A stretch of DNA of 64,000 bases from Carya illinoinensis (taxonomy: Eukaryota; Streptophyta; Magnoliopsida; Fagales; Juglandaceae), in NCBI RefSeq assembly GCF_018687715.1, contig NC_056759.1, positions 2,018,501-2,082,500 of the forward strand. The letters run 5' to 3'. Positions 33,216 through 47,100 of the stretch are shown here, piece by piece; position 1 is the first letter of the stretch; each line of letters starts with the position of its first letter. A program made the translations under genes and the position numbers. The notes below the pieces were generated by a model, which was not told the origin of the DNA, did not search any database, and saw nothing but the letters and a program-made list of their open reading frames with translations.

Positions 33216-36200
33216 GTATGAAAGCCTTGGTCACTTTGCTCTATTAAGAGGATACTGGGAATGAATGTTAATTAGTGTGCTTGGACTTCAGTATGACTGT
33301 TTAAATCGGGCGACGCCCTCAGCTTCTACTCTTGGATTTGGATAAGTTCCTTCCTTTCTTTTTGCAGTTGGATTTTTTCCTTCTATGCTGAATATGTAGT
33401 TTCATTCTAGGAGGAGATCAAGCATTATGAATTTATTGAGGACAGTTCAATGAGCACGTTGCTAAAAATCTATGCTTTTTGTTTTTTTGATGTTGAGGTC
33501 TCTTCTGGTCCTGCTTCATTGTTGATGTGCTTCTGCACTCCCCTGGATTTCGTTCTTCATTGGCCACTGGGATCTTCAATTTTGAATGGTTGTGGGTCCC
33601 AGCCTGCTACTTCTGTAGATGCTTCTATTTGATTGTCTCTCCGGTTGTGATGCGCCTCCCTTCTCTTGTGGCATTTCTTTTATTTAACTTTAACGGATTG
33701 AGGAGCTACGTCAAACACTTCTGGCAGGTATTTATATCTGTTCTACAGGAGTTGGGGGGTTCTTAAACAAGATGAATTTATTTTTGCGTGGATTTTCTAA
33801 TTGGATTTTACTAAGAATTTGCGTGGATGATCCCTTGAAGATATCTTTTTTGGTTCTTTTCCTTCGGTTTTCTGTTGAAAAAGAGGTCTTTGATTTAAGT
33901 TTTTTCAATTTTGTGGGGGACATTGAACCCCTCAAATGTATTGGGTTGCAAATGGTGGTTAAATGTCCAAACAATCTTACCCTTTACATTGAAAATGGAG
34001 TAAGATCGACCTTTTATTAATGAGTTGCAGTTTACCTTTATTTGGGTGTGTGGCTTTGATATTAGCTTTGAAATTATCTTTTTATATTACTCCATATGTG
34101 CCTGCTTTAATTTCCTTCTCATATTTTTTTCTCTTCAATATCTACTGGGTCATGGGTTCTTCTCGTGCTGTGGTTTGGTGACCTTGGCTAAAGTATGTGG
34201 TGACCTCAGCTAAGTTATGGTGTTGCTAGAAGATCAAGAACTTCAATTGTAGAGGACCCCTGGCTTTTGGCTTTAGTAACTGACTTGGTTTGGTTTTTAG
34301 TGCTAAAGCGGCTTCCTTAGTTGTTCTGGGTTTGGCTTGATGATAAATCTTCCAAAATGATCGGCATTCTACTGATTTTTGTGGTTTCTCTGCATCGTAA
34401 ACAAGTTCTGCTGTACGTTATGCCAATAAGCAGTGCATTATTACTCATTTTTGGAAGGTATCTCATTTAGCCCCCTGGTTACAAGTCTTATGTTTTTTAG
34501 GGGGTAGGTGTGGAGAGTTGTAGGGTGAGATTTACCGCTTCTATTGTCTTTCTATTGGGGGCTTTTTATCTAAACCTTTTTTTTCTTCTTTTCCAATACA
34601 CATTGAATTCATTTACCCTTCTTTTTTCAAATTTGGTAATTGAATACATAAGAGGAAAGGGGAGAAGTTGTTGATTTGTTTAAAAATATATATAGGAAAT
34701 TCCATGTTAAATTGATATTTATTATATGGCTTAAACAAGTGGATGGTGGTGATATAAACAAGAAATATTATTTAGGTTGTTTGAGATATTGTATTAACTG
34801 CAGTTGGACGATGCCAAACCTTTTTATATATACTCTGATGTAGTTTTAAATGTTTTTTATGCTCATTTTGATAAATTTTATACAACCAAAAACCTAAGCG
34901 GTTGATTTTACTAAAAGTGCATTGCATATTTGACTAATTATTGGTTTATATTTTCTTTTCCAGTTTAGGGGCTCATTTTTTGTAAGTACAAAAACCCAAT
35001 TCAAGATTCTCTAATTGTTATTATTCAAATATTTTATCCTTTTTTTCATTTCATTTTCTGTGAGCTTATTGCATGTAGGATTATATTAATTTTGTTTGGA
35101 TAGAAAGGCATCTACGATGTTATTTCTTTTATAAAAGATGAAAATGATTTCTACAAGCCTCGAGTAGACAAGTTTTATATAAGTTTTTAATATGTAATAA
35201 ATAAGCTTGCATATCATTCTGGCTGAGCCGGGTCATGTCCGAGCACATGATCAACCCAACCCGGCCCTAAGCGAGGAGTATTCCCCGAGTCAACTTCTAC
35301 AACTTTATTCAGCAGATTGTAAAAAATTAAAAAAAAAAAAAGAGAACTACTTTTATATGGAAACAATATAAAAGTAATACAAGTCAAAATGAAGAAATTA
35401 CTGAATTAGGTAGCGGAGAACTTTGTAATTACATGGGGGCGGGTACCCATCAAACTTGATTAGATTTCACGCACAGGAAGCAAAAATAATTCTCTTTTTG
35501 GAATGTTTGGTTCATCAGAAAGCATGGTGGATTGGAGAGTCCTTTTTCTAGAAAAAGACGCTTCAATATATTTTCTCCCCAGTCAATATTATAGTCCAAC
35601 TAAATTATTCGAAAAATGATGTTTCCCTGCCAGCATCATTTCTTGATATATCAATGTGTCGGAAAGGGGTCCATAAATACCCTAGTAAAAAAAAAAGAAA
35701 AAAAGAAAAAAGAAAAAAATAAGGTACATAAAGGTACATGCTTTCATTGGGTGAAGGTTATAAGCCAGACAACATGCCCAATTGCAGATTGACCCTGGTA
35801 TGTCCAAGTTCAATGAAAGCTCTCTGAGATTGCTTTACCTGTGAGATTGAGTAATTTTAAACCTACATGAATGTCAGTCACACTGCCATAACTCACTTGC
35901 ACCAAAATTGCCAGCTTAGGTATTATCCCAAGTGAATATGATATGCTTAAGCCAGCAGTTGGGTTGTTAAATCAAAGATTTTGCTGATTGGCAGTGCTTG
36001 CCAAAATGGAGTGGACCAGAGAAGAATGGTCAGGGAGATGGTACTTTGATCATATTGCCAACCAGGAGTACCATCTAAAAAAGCCAGAATCAGCGTATGC
36101 CCTACAAAAGATTTCGACCCACACAATTATTGTGTTAAGTTGTTAATCCTATAATTGAACTAGACGACCCAAAAACCTCGGCCACTACATACAATAAAAG

Positions 36201-36338
36201 CTGAGCTTTGTAATCAGTTAATCGCCCACCTCGCCTGCCGACACTTTATTAATCTAGACTAGATTCAACTTCAAACTGGCACACCTAGGCACTGCAACAT
36301 TAAAAAAAGGCAAAAAGGAAGGGCGTGCGAACGCGTGT

Positions 36339-36383
<45 letters not shown>

Positions 36384-36971
36384 CAATGGTTACATTGAAT
36401 AGACCAGAAAATTGAACAAATAGATGTTTTACATGTCTAATCACTAATGAAGAAAGAATCTACGAAGTATAAACCAGAAAGCATCAAGCAATCTCATCCT
36501 TGGACTCTCTCTTGCATTCTGCAAAATACAAAGACAATATGGCCTGGGGGTCAGCGGCGGGCGAAGGTGCCAAACCGCACACAAGCAAGGGTTGATGTAA
36601 ACTGTGATACACTTCACGAACATAGAGTATTCTATCCCTACCTATCACGAACAATAATTCAATACCTATGGAGGATTACAATATGACCAATGCCCTATGG
36701 AAATGAGGAAAAATGGTAATTGTAAATGCCAAGGAGAGTTACTGTGAACATAGAAACCCTATCAGACACTTCATTCGTACGAGGAATACAAGAAATTCAT
36801 TTTATTGAATTGGAGGGTTACCCCTTGACTGCAATCTCCCAAGGCAAAAAGGATTGGAACTTCCTTGCTTGCACTGCCCACACATATCACTGCTGCTGAG
36901 ATGCACATTTACTGAATCTCAGCAGAAGGGTGCTTTTCTTTCTCCTCCTTTCTCTTGTCCCCCCCTCATTA
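33216..36971. other. intergenic: RSZ22 3' region and CSLC 3' region
   Basis: The first 300-500 bases are probably the 3' untranslated region of RSZ22. Bases 33,450-35,220 are T-rich, with only short frames and no domains, and resemble retained or downstream intron sequence. An AG microsatellite lies at 36,341-36,380. The last few hundred bases are the likely 3' untranslated region of the CSLC gene. Confidence 0.45.
36341..36380. repeat. (AG)n microsatellite
   Basis: About 20 uninterrupted AG units. Confidence 0.95.
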
Positions 36972-39900
36972 TTAGCTCATCTGCTCCCCAATCAAATCAA
37001 GACCCACAAGCAGGAAGGTCACCCCTTGGAAAAGCAGGAAATAGAAGTGGACTCCTTGTGCAGACAACAGGCTTCTGACAGAAGCTGTGAGCAAAAGGAA
37101 TGCCAGAGCAAGCTCCTTCCTATATATCTTGTTAATTTTCTTAACAGGATCTCGAGATGCTTCTTTCTGTTCCTTAATTTGGTTCAATTCACAGAGCTCA
37201 CTCTCAGAAGCTCCTCTGGAGAATTGTGGCTGGTTTATTGTTCTAGATTCCCTTTCAGCAGCAGCCAGTAAATCAGATTCTGATGACCTGCCAGCCTTCT
37301 TGGTGACAACCCACTCATAAGAGCTACCCAACTGGAACAATCCAGATACCATTGCGTTGAATTTTGTAACAGACATGGTATTCTCAAATAGCAGGTAAGG
37401 AACAATGAAGGGGAAAGATTTGGGGGCTGGAAGAATGTTTAGGAATGACATAAATACTGGCACATAACAAATGACCCATACGGGAAGCTCAGCCTCGGGG
37501 ACAAACATAGTTAAAGGAAGAATTACGCAGAACAATGTGAAGGAATAGAAGGGAAGGATGAGTTTCCTCAACAGAAAGAATAGCAGTACCAAGTTTGCTT
37601 TCTTACATGCTGATATCTGCAGTATCGAAGAGTTTAAGCCTTTTAGTTCAGATCAAAAGTAATTAATTGTTGTGGGTCAACGACTTCTACTACATACAAG
37701 TTATTGATAAGCGGGAATAATCAAGGTCAACTATCAGAGGTACCTTTGAAGTTATGATTGCTGGAAGACACAGTCTAAAAAGTTGCATTGGGCCAGAATG
37801 CCAGCGATGCTGCTGCTTCCTGTAAGCTTCATATGACTCGGGAACTTCACAAAGGGCCTGAAAATGTAAATACATTTAAGCTTGAAAGTAAGTTCGGTCA
37901 ATTTTCAGGACATCTAAAGTTGGGGTCCTATTCATGTACCCCTTCAATTAAATATAAAATCATCACGTACCTTTACATCATTAAGGAAGATGAACTTCCA
38001 ACCATTGAGATGGGCTCGGATGGCTATGTCCATATCCTCCACAGTTGTCCTTTCAAGCCAGCCACCAGACTCCTCCAGGGCTTTAATTCTCCAAACACCA
38101 GCAGTTCCATTGAAACCAAAGAAATTAATGAATACCCCATTGACCTGCTGTTCCACCTCGAAGTGGAAACACAGATTAATGTTTTGGAGACGAGTCAACA
38201 GGTTTTCATCCTTGTTCACGAAAGCCCATCTAGCCTGAACCAAACCTAGTTCAGGATTGCCCTGTGGCACCAGGTAAGAGAGATATACATATTAAGTTCT
38301 CAGACTACTTTGACTAAAAATTTCACCAAGAGTGTATAATTCTTTTCCCACCTTGAAGTGGGGCACAGTTAGCTTAAGAAAATCAGGATTAGGTTGGAAA
38401 TCTGCATCAAAAATCGCCACAAACTCGTAACTCATAACGTAATCACAACTCATCGCTGACTTGAGATTCCCTGCTTTGTAACCAGTTCTAACCAAACGAT
38501 GTCGATAGATTATGTTGATGCCCCTTTGGCTCCATTTAGCAACCTCTGCTTCAATTAACCATTGAATAGTCTCATCATCAGAATCGTCAAGAACTTGAAC
38601 CAGTAGTCGATCCTTTGGCCAATCAAGTTGGCACACTGCAGAGATAGACTGCTCATAGACCTGCATGAGGCCAGTGCCAGAAAACCTTATCAACATCAAG
38701 AAAATTCCACCAAAAGAATCTACAGATTGGTCGTATAAATTATTTACATTGATTTGAACTATTTTCAGACACCCTCATCAGATATATCTCCTATAAGGGT
38801 AATTTCTTCTATTTCACTGAATAAAAAGATATGAACATTGTGACATAATTATTGAAATCGTAATCAAGCTGAGAATTAAATCTGATGGTTCTTTTTTGGG
38901 GGGTGGTAGGCAATAAGTGTTTAATTGACAATACGACGCTTTCATCATTACTGAACTGTCTTGTAAAAAATTATTGAACCATGCAAATTACTCCTGAACG
39001 GTGCAAACCCCTTAATTCAATACGAATCAGTAAGGATTAAAAATTTTCTTTCTTCTTTTTATTATTCTTTTACTTTTTTTTTTTTGGTACGTCCAGACGA
39101 GCATTCTTCTTATTCTCAAAGTTTTCCAGTTCGGTAATGTCATATTTCCGTCCCAAAATTTTCTAATCCTGAATAGAATAAAACTATATAATAATATAAA
39201 ACAAGTTCCAAATCCAGAACTTCCACTAGTTAGAAGCGATACAAATCAATCTAAAGACTTATACGTACCAGGAAAGAAAGAAAGAGTCAAAATTAGCGTC
39301 TTACCTCCCTCTCATTACACATTGGAATTTGAACGAGAACCATGGGATAATTGCCTGACCCCTCCACATCATCCGACTTGAAGGGATCCCCCTCAATCCT
39401 TGGCTTAATCTTCTTGTATTTTATCCATAAGCAACCTAAGCAAAGTATCATACGGTCCACGGATTGGATAAGGAACAGAACAACACAGAAGTTTGAGAGT
39501 GCTTGAATTGGGGGCGCAATGTAATCGGCCCGGAATGTCAACCAAGCAACATAAGCCATGTGGAAGAAGCCTCGCAACTCAGAAGTCCGAGGAATGTGCA
39601 AACTGGGATTCTTAAAATAATGCCACCCTTGGAAATAGGCAACCACCTCAAAGGCCAGGATGGCCAAGGCAGTGACTAAGAACGCTCTTATGATTCTGAA
39701 AAGCAGTTTCCCTTTACCCAACTTCTCGCTGGCCAAGGTTACTCCTTGTCTATGGATCAACCTCCTCTTGATGGCTCCGAGCAATGCCCAGAGTGCCGTG
39801 GCGAGCCAGGAGACGCAACCGATAGCACGGTTGGCCTTGAGAAGCAAGACCCACGTGACCTGCTTCGCATTCTTGCCCCGGCTTTTCTCCACCGGCCGGA

Positions 39901-40024
39901 ACGCAGCGTCTGGGCCGTCAATCTCCACAACTGAGAAGTTGGGGTTCTCCATTGTGACTACCACCGGGGTTCCCTTGCGGGTATCTTTTCCCCACCAGTT
40001 AGAAAAGTCCAATCTTGGAGCCAT
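36972..40024 (-). CDS. CSLC: CSLC xyloglucan glucan synthase, 5 exons
   Basis: Exons complement(39305..40024), (38352..38660), (37971..38261), (37744..37857) and (36972..37616), all GT-AG and all phase 0, encode 692 residues, the normal CSLC length. CSLC proteins are Golgi GT2 enzymes that build the beta-1,4-glucan backbone of xyloglucan from UDP-glucose. The catalytic signature is complete: DDSDD at 265-269, DAD at 325-327, TVEDMD near 416-421 and QQHRW at 455-459. The N-terminus carries the CSLC mark [23 protein letters not shown], followed by a membrane segment pair. Exon 5 holds the C-terminal membrane segments ([54 protein letters not shown]). The ATG at 40022-40024 is preferred over an upstream non-ATG extension. 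Position points to the CSLC5/CSLC8 branch (At4g31590/At2g24630, from memory), but motifs alone do not settle the member. Confidence 0.95.
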
Positions 40025-43000
40025 TTCCGAGCAAGGTGGCTTTTGAACCTCACGAGCTGAAAAGGATGCCGAATCCAAGAACAAACAACGGCCAAATCTT
40101 CAAGAAACTCTCATAATCAGATCTGAAACTTGAGAACCAAAGCAAAACTCATTCAAGAACCAACCAAGAAAACTAACAAAAGCTACCGGAATTCACTTCC
40201 ACACACTCCATTCCACCCACAATGTGGAAAAAAAGAAAGAATGAAAAGAAAAACCAAGAAAAGGGAGAGGTGAGAGGGAGGGTTTCTCTGTACTGTTTCA
40301 AAGCCAGAGGGCTCTCACTTAAACACGGTAAAGCCACATTATGAGGGCAAGTATCTGCAGCCGTGACAGAGCCTAACTCCATGTGGGGGTATTTGTCAAG
40401 CAAGCCGGACAAGCAACGTCACTCACGCAAAAGTTTACTGTTTTGGGCGTGTTAGGAATCTGCATTTACAATGGCACGAAGTAAAAGGAAAATGCTGTAA
40501 GCAATTCTTTGACTAAACAAGGCTCAAGAAAGGGCAGACTAGCTGCTGGCTTCGAGAAAACACATCCATTCTTAGCGAAATCTAGATTTTTCAAAGTGTT
40601 TCGGGTGGTGCCAATTGGCCATTGATTATAATTAATTAAAACCTTTAACAAGCTATTACCTTTTCTTAGTTACGATAAATATTATTTTTAACTTTTAATT
40701 TTTCTATTTTTAATCCTATTCCTTATATTACATATTTAAGCTAATTACTTAAAATTTTATCACATTAAATAAATAATTGTGGATGATAAAAGGAAGAGTA
40801 ATATTCATCTTTTTAAGTTTGGTAAAAAAATAAAAGTAGATTGAAATTTCAGTTTTATTTTTACTTCGATACCTACCTAAGTTGTATATTATTTTCGAAT
40901 ATTCTTTATGCTTGTCAGAAGCATAGTGCTATGGATATGGTTGTAATTGCACAGTTCAGATCAAGGGTACTTTGCCTGAAAACATTTAAAATGGTAAATA
41001 GAATAATAAAAGTTACACAGACAGTGGCTTGGGGGCCCATATCAATTGGCCCACACTATTCTACCCTCCTCTTGCCAATAACACGCAACTTTCTTTATAA
41101 CATAACAAATTAGTAACACAAATATACAAATATAATTTATAATATAGTCACAGTTATTTTATAATTATTAAATATAAACAATTAATTTATAATATAGAGG
41201 TTCTTTAATTTATAATTTATAATTTTATGAAATTTTAAATTTTACTTAACCTTTCACTTTACCAAAGGTTGTAAAAATAATTATGAAAAAGGTTTGTGTT
41301 GCCCATTAATAATTTAATAGTGGATATATTACAATTATCAAAAATTCTATATGCTTTTATTTTTACGTACTTTTTACGCACTCCATTAATATAATTGGCT
41401 GCATCATTTTTTTAATATAAAATAAATATTTTAACCAATCACATTAATAAAATGTGTAAAAAATACATAAAAATAACTATACATAACATTCATACCCTCC
41501 ACCGCTCCAAATTTAATTTCTCTACTATGTCATAGCAGATACATACCCTCATGAAAAACGTGACAAAAAGATATGAGAGGGTCTTCGCGAGATCTTCATT
41601 TGATCGTTAAATGCAAAAAACTATTGAATGCTTTCAACACTATTATTGGCAAAGGAAAATTTTGTGAAAGGCAGTGGCCCTTTAGCTCTTTGTTAGGCTA
41701 AAAGGCGGTTCCAGCAGTACCCACAAATAAAAGAATCCAAGAAGACAACCGCACACTCACACCCAATATCCAACTTACCATTAAAGCACACCACAAAAAT
41801 GTTCCCTAACTTCCCAGTTTTGTGTCGGTGGTAATTAATAAATATATACCATTCTACTTTGATAAAGGAACCGGAAGTGGATTGTGGACCATTCATTGTT
41901 TAGTTTAGACCCTTGATTAAGGCTGCGTTTGTGCCGTTTTAATGTTGAGTTAACCGAATTTTTTTATAAATAATAGTAAATTAAGTAAGTGGAGTGAGTT
42001 ATGTAGAGTTCATATAAAATGTGTTTTTAAATGTGTTTGAATGTTAAAATAAGTTTAGTACTATTTATAAAAAATTGAAAAGTATTTTGGGTCTCACATA
42101 TAAATATGTTTTGAATTAAAAAAAGTTATGACTTTCACGTGTAAGAAGGTTTTGAGTTTAGATAAATTTAATAATTTAAAAATTAAATATTTAGATGTTA
42201 AATTTAACTTAAAATTAGATTGAACTGAATTGATCTCAACTGAATCTTAGAACCAAACATTTGTGTGCCAGATGAGCATGTATGTAGTTAAGTTTAAGCA
42301 CTAATTCGAGAGAAATGTCGTTGATAATAATTCTAATTAATTTTTATTTACATGTCAATTGTGTGATAAATGAAGACAAGATAATAATTTAAAATATTGT
42401 GAATATTTTTTAGCTGATTTAAATAAAATTATTAACACTGAAAGAGAAAAGGAAAATGAAAGAAGAGCCAGATTTCATCAAAGTAACAAAATAAGAAAGA
42501 TTTTGGGTACTGTTTGGAAAAGGCATGTCAGTCTGTTTCCCAGTGAGGTCCAACGGCAACAGGTCCATTGATCACTAATAGACACATCGCATTTATGTAC
42601 GATCTGTGGGGGGTAAGCCAGCTCTCATTTTCCCCCGTTACCACAAACCCAACATTAGGCAGGATTCCTGGAAGTGGAGCCAATTTTCCCGTTTAGCTTG
42701 TCAATACGAAGCATGAATAAAAAAAATAATACTCGTAAAATGGCAACAAATTCATTGAGCTGGGCTATTTTTTTGGTACCAACCCAAGAAAGTGTCACCA
42801 CAAGAGTGATTTTTTACTCAATCTTGTAGCTCATTTTAACGAGAGAATGCCAGATACACAAGTGTGATAGATCGAAATCGTGCACTAAGCTGCTGGGAAT
42901 ATTACCCTAAAAAAACACCCCATAAGAGGAGGACATCAATACTCTATTGCAAAGGTCATTTTTCATGCCACGGTCTGGCCTTTACATGGTAACCAGACTA

Positions 43001-43142
43001 TATGCGTCTCAATTTTTGTCTGTTTGTGTCCCTCGTCTAGCCACTGGGAGACTCAAATCCTCTAACAACCCCATGTGTGCGCACATGCACGTGAAACGGA
43101 GAGGAAGGTTGTACACATGGTGTGTATTGATATGCTTGGATG
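40025..43142. other. intergenic: CSLC promoter and AT-rich DNA
   Basis: About 40,025-40,350 is the likely 5' leader and promoter of CSLC. The rest is AT-rich, with one inverted-repeat element (41,350-41,481) and no recognisable gene. Confidence 0.5.
41350..41481. mobile_element. inverted-repeat MITE candidate
   Basis: The arms 41350-41398 and 41435-41481 are imperfect inverse copies. The left arm reads TTTTTACGTACTTTTTACGC and CCATTAATATAATTGG; the right arm reads CCAATCACATTAATA and TGTAAAAAATACATAAAAAT. The loop is AT-rich. No target duplication could be fixed. Confidence 0.55.
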
Positions 43143-43147
43143 ATTTA

Positions 43148-43652
43148 TGTTGGATTATGGGATCCAACGATTTTCCTTAGAAACTTGTTAGACTTATGGG
43201 AGTATATTGATGTTTGACAGCCTAACCTGTCATGCTCACCTGCAGCACATATATATAGATGTGGGGCTCTACACTACCAAAGTGTATAAAAAAATAAAGT
43301 TCCGCCTATGCTAACAACACTTGCTTTTGGCTTAATGATAAACGCTTGATCCTAACAAGTGATATAAAGAAGAGGTTGCAGGTTCGAGTCCCTCAAGTGT
43401 CTCTGGGGGAGATTGTTAGATTATGAGATCTAGTAATCTCCCTTAAGGACTCCCTAGACTTATAGAAATATACCAGCGCTTGACAGCCCAACCTGCTGGT
43501 ACACCTTGTGTGCACTACGAAGCCCTTCTTGCCTGCCCACAACATGTATATAGATGTGAGACTCTGTACTGCCAAAGTATATAAAGAAATAAAGTTACGT
43601 CTATGCTAACAGCAATTACCTTTGACCTTATGGTAAAGGCTTGATTCTAACA
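43148..43652 (+). mobile_element. TRIM (miniature LTR retroelement), 505 bp
   Basis: Two direct terminal repeats (43148-43357, 210 bp; 43414-43652, 239 bp) start TGTTRGATTATGRGATC and end TYCTAACA or CCTAACA. They flank only 56 bp of internal sequence. A perfect 5-bp target duplication ATTTA lies at 43143-43147 and 43653-43657. A purine-rich CTCTGGGGGAGAT precedes the right repeat. After the left repeat, TGATATAAAG looks like a decayed Met-tRNA primer site. The terminal repeats are much diverged (including a roughly 29-bp length difference), so the insertion is old. There is no coding capacity. Confidence 0.85.
43327..43391 (+). promoter_or_regulatory. tRNA-like A and B boxes across TRIM LTR/internal junction
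   Basis: TGGCTTAATGATAA near the end of the left terminal repeat resembles a pol III A box. GGTTCGAGTCC at 43381-43391 fits the B-box consensus GGTTCGANTCC exactly. Spacing of about 40 bp is like that of a tRNA gene. Function is inferred from the motifs only. Confidence 0.4.
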
Positions 43653-43657
43653 ATTTA

Positions 43658-44188
43658 TAAACTATATTTAAGCTTTAGGTTTCTGAAAATGAAAATGCAA
43701 ATCATAGTTGATGTCAGAAGGAAATGGATCTTTCTTTTGCTATCGGGATTAGGCCTTGGTTATAATTCTGGACCTCCCACCCCATGAAAAAAGTAATTGC
43801 TTTTCCATCAAAATGAAAAAGAAATCTCAATATTGTTTTGACTAGAATACGCATTGAAATCCACTAAAATGGCAGTAGCTACAGTTCTCATTGTCTACGT
43901 AAAAATACTTGATAGTCGTGGTCCTCTTCTCAAATTCTCAACCTTCTTGATCATATTATGACCGAACAACAAATAGCCAAGATAATAAACCCTTCTTCAT
44001 ATTTGGCACTGCTGCTACATGTACGAACATTAGTCTGGTAAACTTTAACATGTTTAAGCTTTACTAACTACTATAAGAGAAGGGAAAATAGGTCATCTGA
44101 TTATCACTTTGTTGATTAATAATACAATTTATAGGTATTAATTGAAAGTTCAAGTAGCTGTTGCACCTCCTATGCGTCCACGTGCCTT
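43658..44188. other. intergenic, 3' flank of transporter gene
   Basis: AT-rich, no gene seen. The right end should contain the 3' untranslated region of the minus-strand transporter. Confidence 0.4.
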
Positions 44189-47100
44189 TTATTTACGATG
44201 AGCTGCTTCAACATCCGATACTACATTCAGTGTCTTGTTCTTCTTTTGTTGATATTTGGCATACGAGTACCACACACCACCGGCTGAGTTGATAACCAAT
44301 CCAGTTATATTCAAAGCATGAACTTGAACACCACCCAGTAACACAAAACCAAGGGTCTGAGACACCAATAAGAAAAAGAAAAAAGATTCAGTCACAAATT
44401 AAGAATATAAAAGCGTATGAAAGACGTGTTAACCTGAACAGTTATAGAAACATTATATATGGGCTGGTTATCTGGCAGGAAAAAAAAAAGGATGAGTAAT
44501 GGGCTGGTTATTAGAGTATTCCAAATTTTCCTTTCCTAATCATCCAAATCTGTACAAGCGGAGCCTGAGATACTCGATGCATACCGTGGAGCCAACCCCT
44601 TTAAGAACACCAACTATTGTTGTTGTTAAAGCAGAGTTGACTATGGTACATAAGAACATGGTGAAGTTGAGGGCAATGCCCATTACCAATGAAAGAATCA
44701 GGATCGCCAAAAAGTATAAAGAATTACTCTGCATATAAGGACAAATTTCAAGTTAGACATCAGTTTTATGGTTAAATAGAGGATGCATTATAAGGGAACA
44801 ATATATCAAAGGATTCTACCACTGCCAACAAGAAACAAATCTTAATGATGGAACGATAGCATTAAGAAATCAAACGATGCCTATTTTTATTTTCCTTTTT
44901 TTCTGCAATTTTATTAAAAGCTTTACTCAAATAAGTCTGAGCAACAAATACAAATTTTTTGACTGATCAGCTATGTACTCTTTTCATAAATGGAGGCATT
45001 TCACTTGATTTCACTGGTAGTATTTATGGACTTCAAACCTTTGAAGCTGCATGCTTCTAGAATGATGTAATATGTGCAAGGGTAACAAAGTTGCCACCAC
45101 TTGTGTAAAAATAATTAAGGAATTATTGTCAAGGATACTTGGTTATCAAACTTCAAGCTATTGTTAGATTTTCCCGACCAATAAATTAGGTTTTCTTTTT
45201 CAACTCCATTTATTCTCCCAAAATATCTGTTCTTGTGACATTGAATAGGATTTCAAGCACAAACTGGCATCCTACTATGTCCACATAAAAAATAAAAGAA
45301 TAAAAAATGTATATAATATCAGAGAAAGAGCAGTTTAGCATTTTTTTTTTTTAAATTAATGACTATTCGAAAGAGTACCTTTGCAAATAATAGCGATAAA
45401 GAATTTGGAAACTCTCCTGTAGCTATGATGAGAAACAGCAAAAATGGAAGGGACAACATGCTGTTGTAAAACATGATTTCAACCGAAGAAAGCCCATCCT
45501 CTGCACCAGACTTCTCTACCAAGACTAAGTACATGGTCTGCATTTGAACATATACAATTCCAGTTGTAAAGCACATGTAATTACGAGCTTCAAATCAATC
45601 TTTAGCTATGAAGCTAATAAATATCCCTTAAGTAAATATTCTGCCTGTCCCCTTGCTGCCACCTCTTCAACATGGTATAAGGCTACAGCCTGCAGGCTTT
45701 GGGCCTCAAGCTCTAGCAGTCTCAATCCTCTCACTAGGCCCAAATCAAGAACAGTCTCAAGTCACTATCCAAGTCCCCTGCTGTTTGGCTCAATGTCTTG
45801 TTCAAGGGCCTCTGATCATACCATTGTGCTTTATCGATAGCCATAACAGAGACAGGGTTGGGAATGGTTGATGTCGGTGAAAGGGAAGAGGGATAATGGA
45901 ACCAAAATACTTAGCATTGATGCCACATGGTAGATCCCAAAGGGGTAGGGATTTGCTATAGCAGGTGCAGAAAATGTGGCAGAGTTTCCGAATTCTAAAT
46001 ATTCATATTTGCAGAGTTTATGAAAGACATGTTTGGTCTCGAGGACTTAAGGTGCAAAAAATATCAGATTTATTTGATATTGGTGTGTTTTTGTTTGATT
46101 TAGGGTACATCTAAGGAGGTTAGAAGATGGCGAAAGAAATGGTAGATTTGAATCTCATCGTGCCTTTCATTTTATTTGTTTTTTTGGAAAGGGGGTTTGG
46201 AAGGGGGATTGACACTGACTAGGCTTTCTTTCTTCCTTCCTTTCTTTTCTTTAAATTTTAGTTTAGATCAGGCGCCACGTCCAAAAACAAAACGGGCACA
46301 TTAACCAATTGATAACCTAAGTTGACATCATAGGTTAGAGAAACCAAAATGAAGGATTTGTGCTAATAAAGAAATTAACTACAATAACTAGAAATTTGGA
46401 TGAATTTCAGAGACGAAATATATACTGGAATCTATCCATTTGTAATGAAAAATGAAGTCCAACCTGGAAAAAAACAGAAGTAAGGGCCATGCTGTATCCA
46501 AAAAGGTCAAAGGAAAAATCTCCTAGAGCAGCGATGATAACTCCAGCAGCTGTCAATATAACAGAAAGAGTCACCTGAAATTTAATAAAGGAGCAGCTGA
46601 TAGGTCAGAACTTTCTATTCAAAATTAACAGTCATGATTTTTCTTCTGATCATTTTTGAAAAATACTTAGCAATCATTTCAAAAAATAAATATAGCACTT
46701 AGAACAACCATTGTACATGATATGTAGCATATGCGTCAAAGAAACGTGTGTTCTAATAAGCATGAGCTTAGATACCTTTGAGGCAATTATGTACTTTGTG
46801 GCACACTATAGATCAATTCATGAAATGTACGCTTTTTATACTATCCACTTAAGCAGTATAATGCAGTTACAGCTTTAGCTATGTATAATCTTGGTATTCT
46901 TAGAAACCAATATTTAAAACACCACTGCACAATGTTAACATAAAGTTTGGTCAATACAATTAATATGCCATAGAGAATATTCAAGTGAAGTCAAAATTAC
47001 AATATACACCTATGAAAAAGCAATTTCACATACATTAAAGAAACAGTCTCATCTGTTTACATGGAAATTCAAATAAGAGCATTCACGGACCTGTGTTGTA

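Noticed and set aside
33450..34213. Several 60-82 codon frames after RSZ22
   Set aside because: T-rich sequence, no recognised motif, likely untranslated or intronic.
40025..40084. 20-codon upstream extension of CSLC
   Set aside because: Begins with TTG and precedes the conserved MAPRLDF start.
43320..43395. Possible tRNA gene on the plus strand
   Set aside because: The boxes lie across a TRIM LTR junction and no full cloverleaf is evident.
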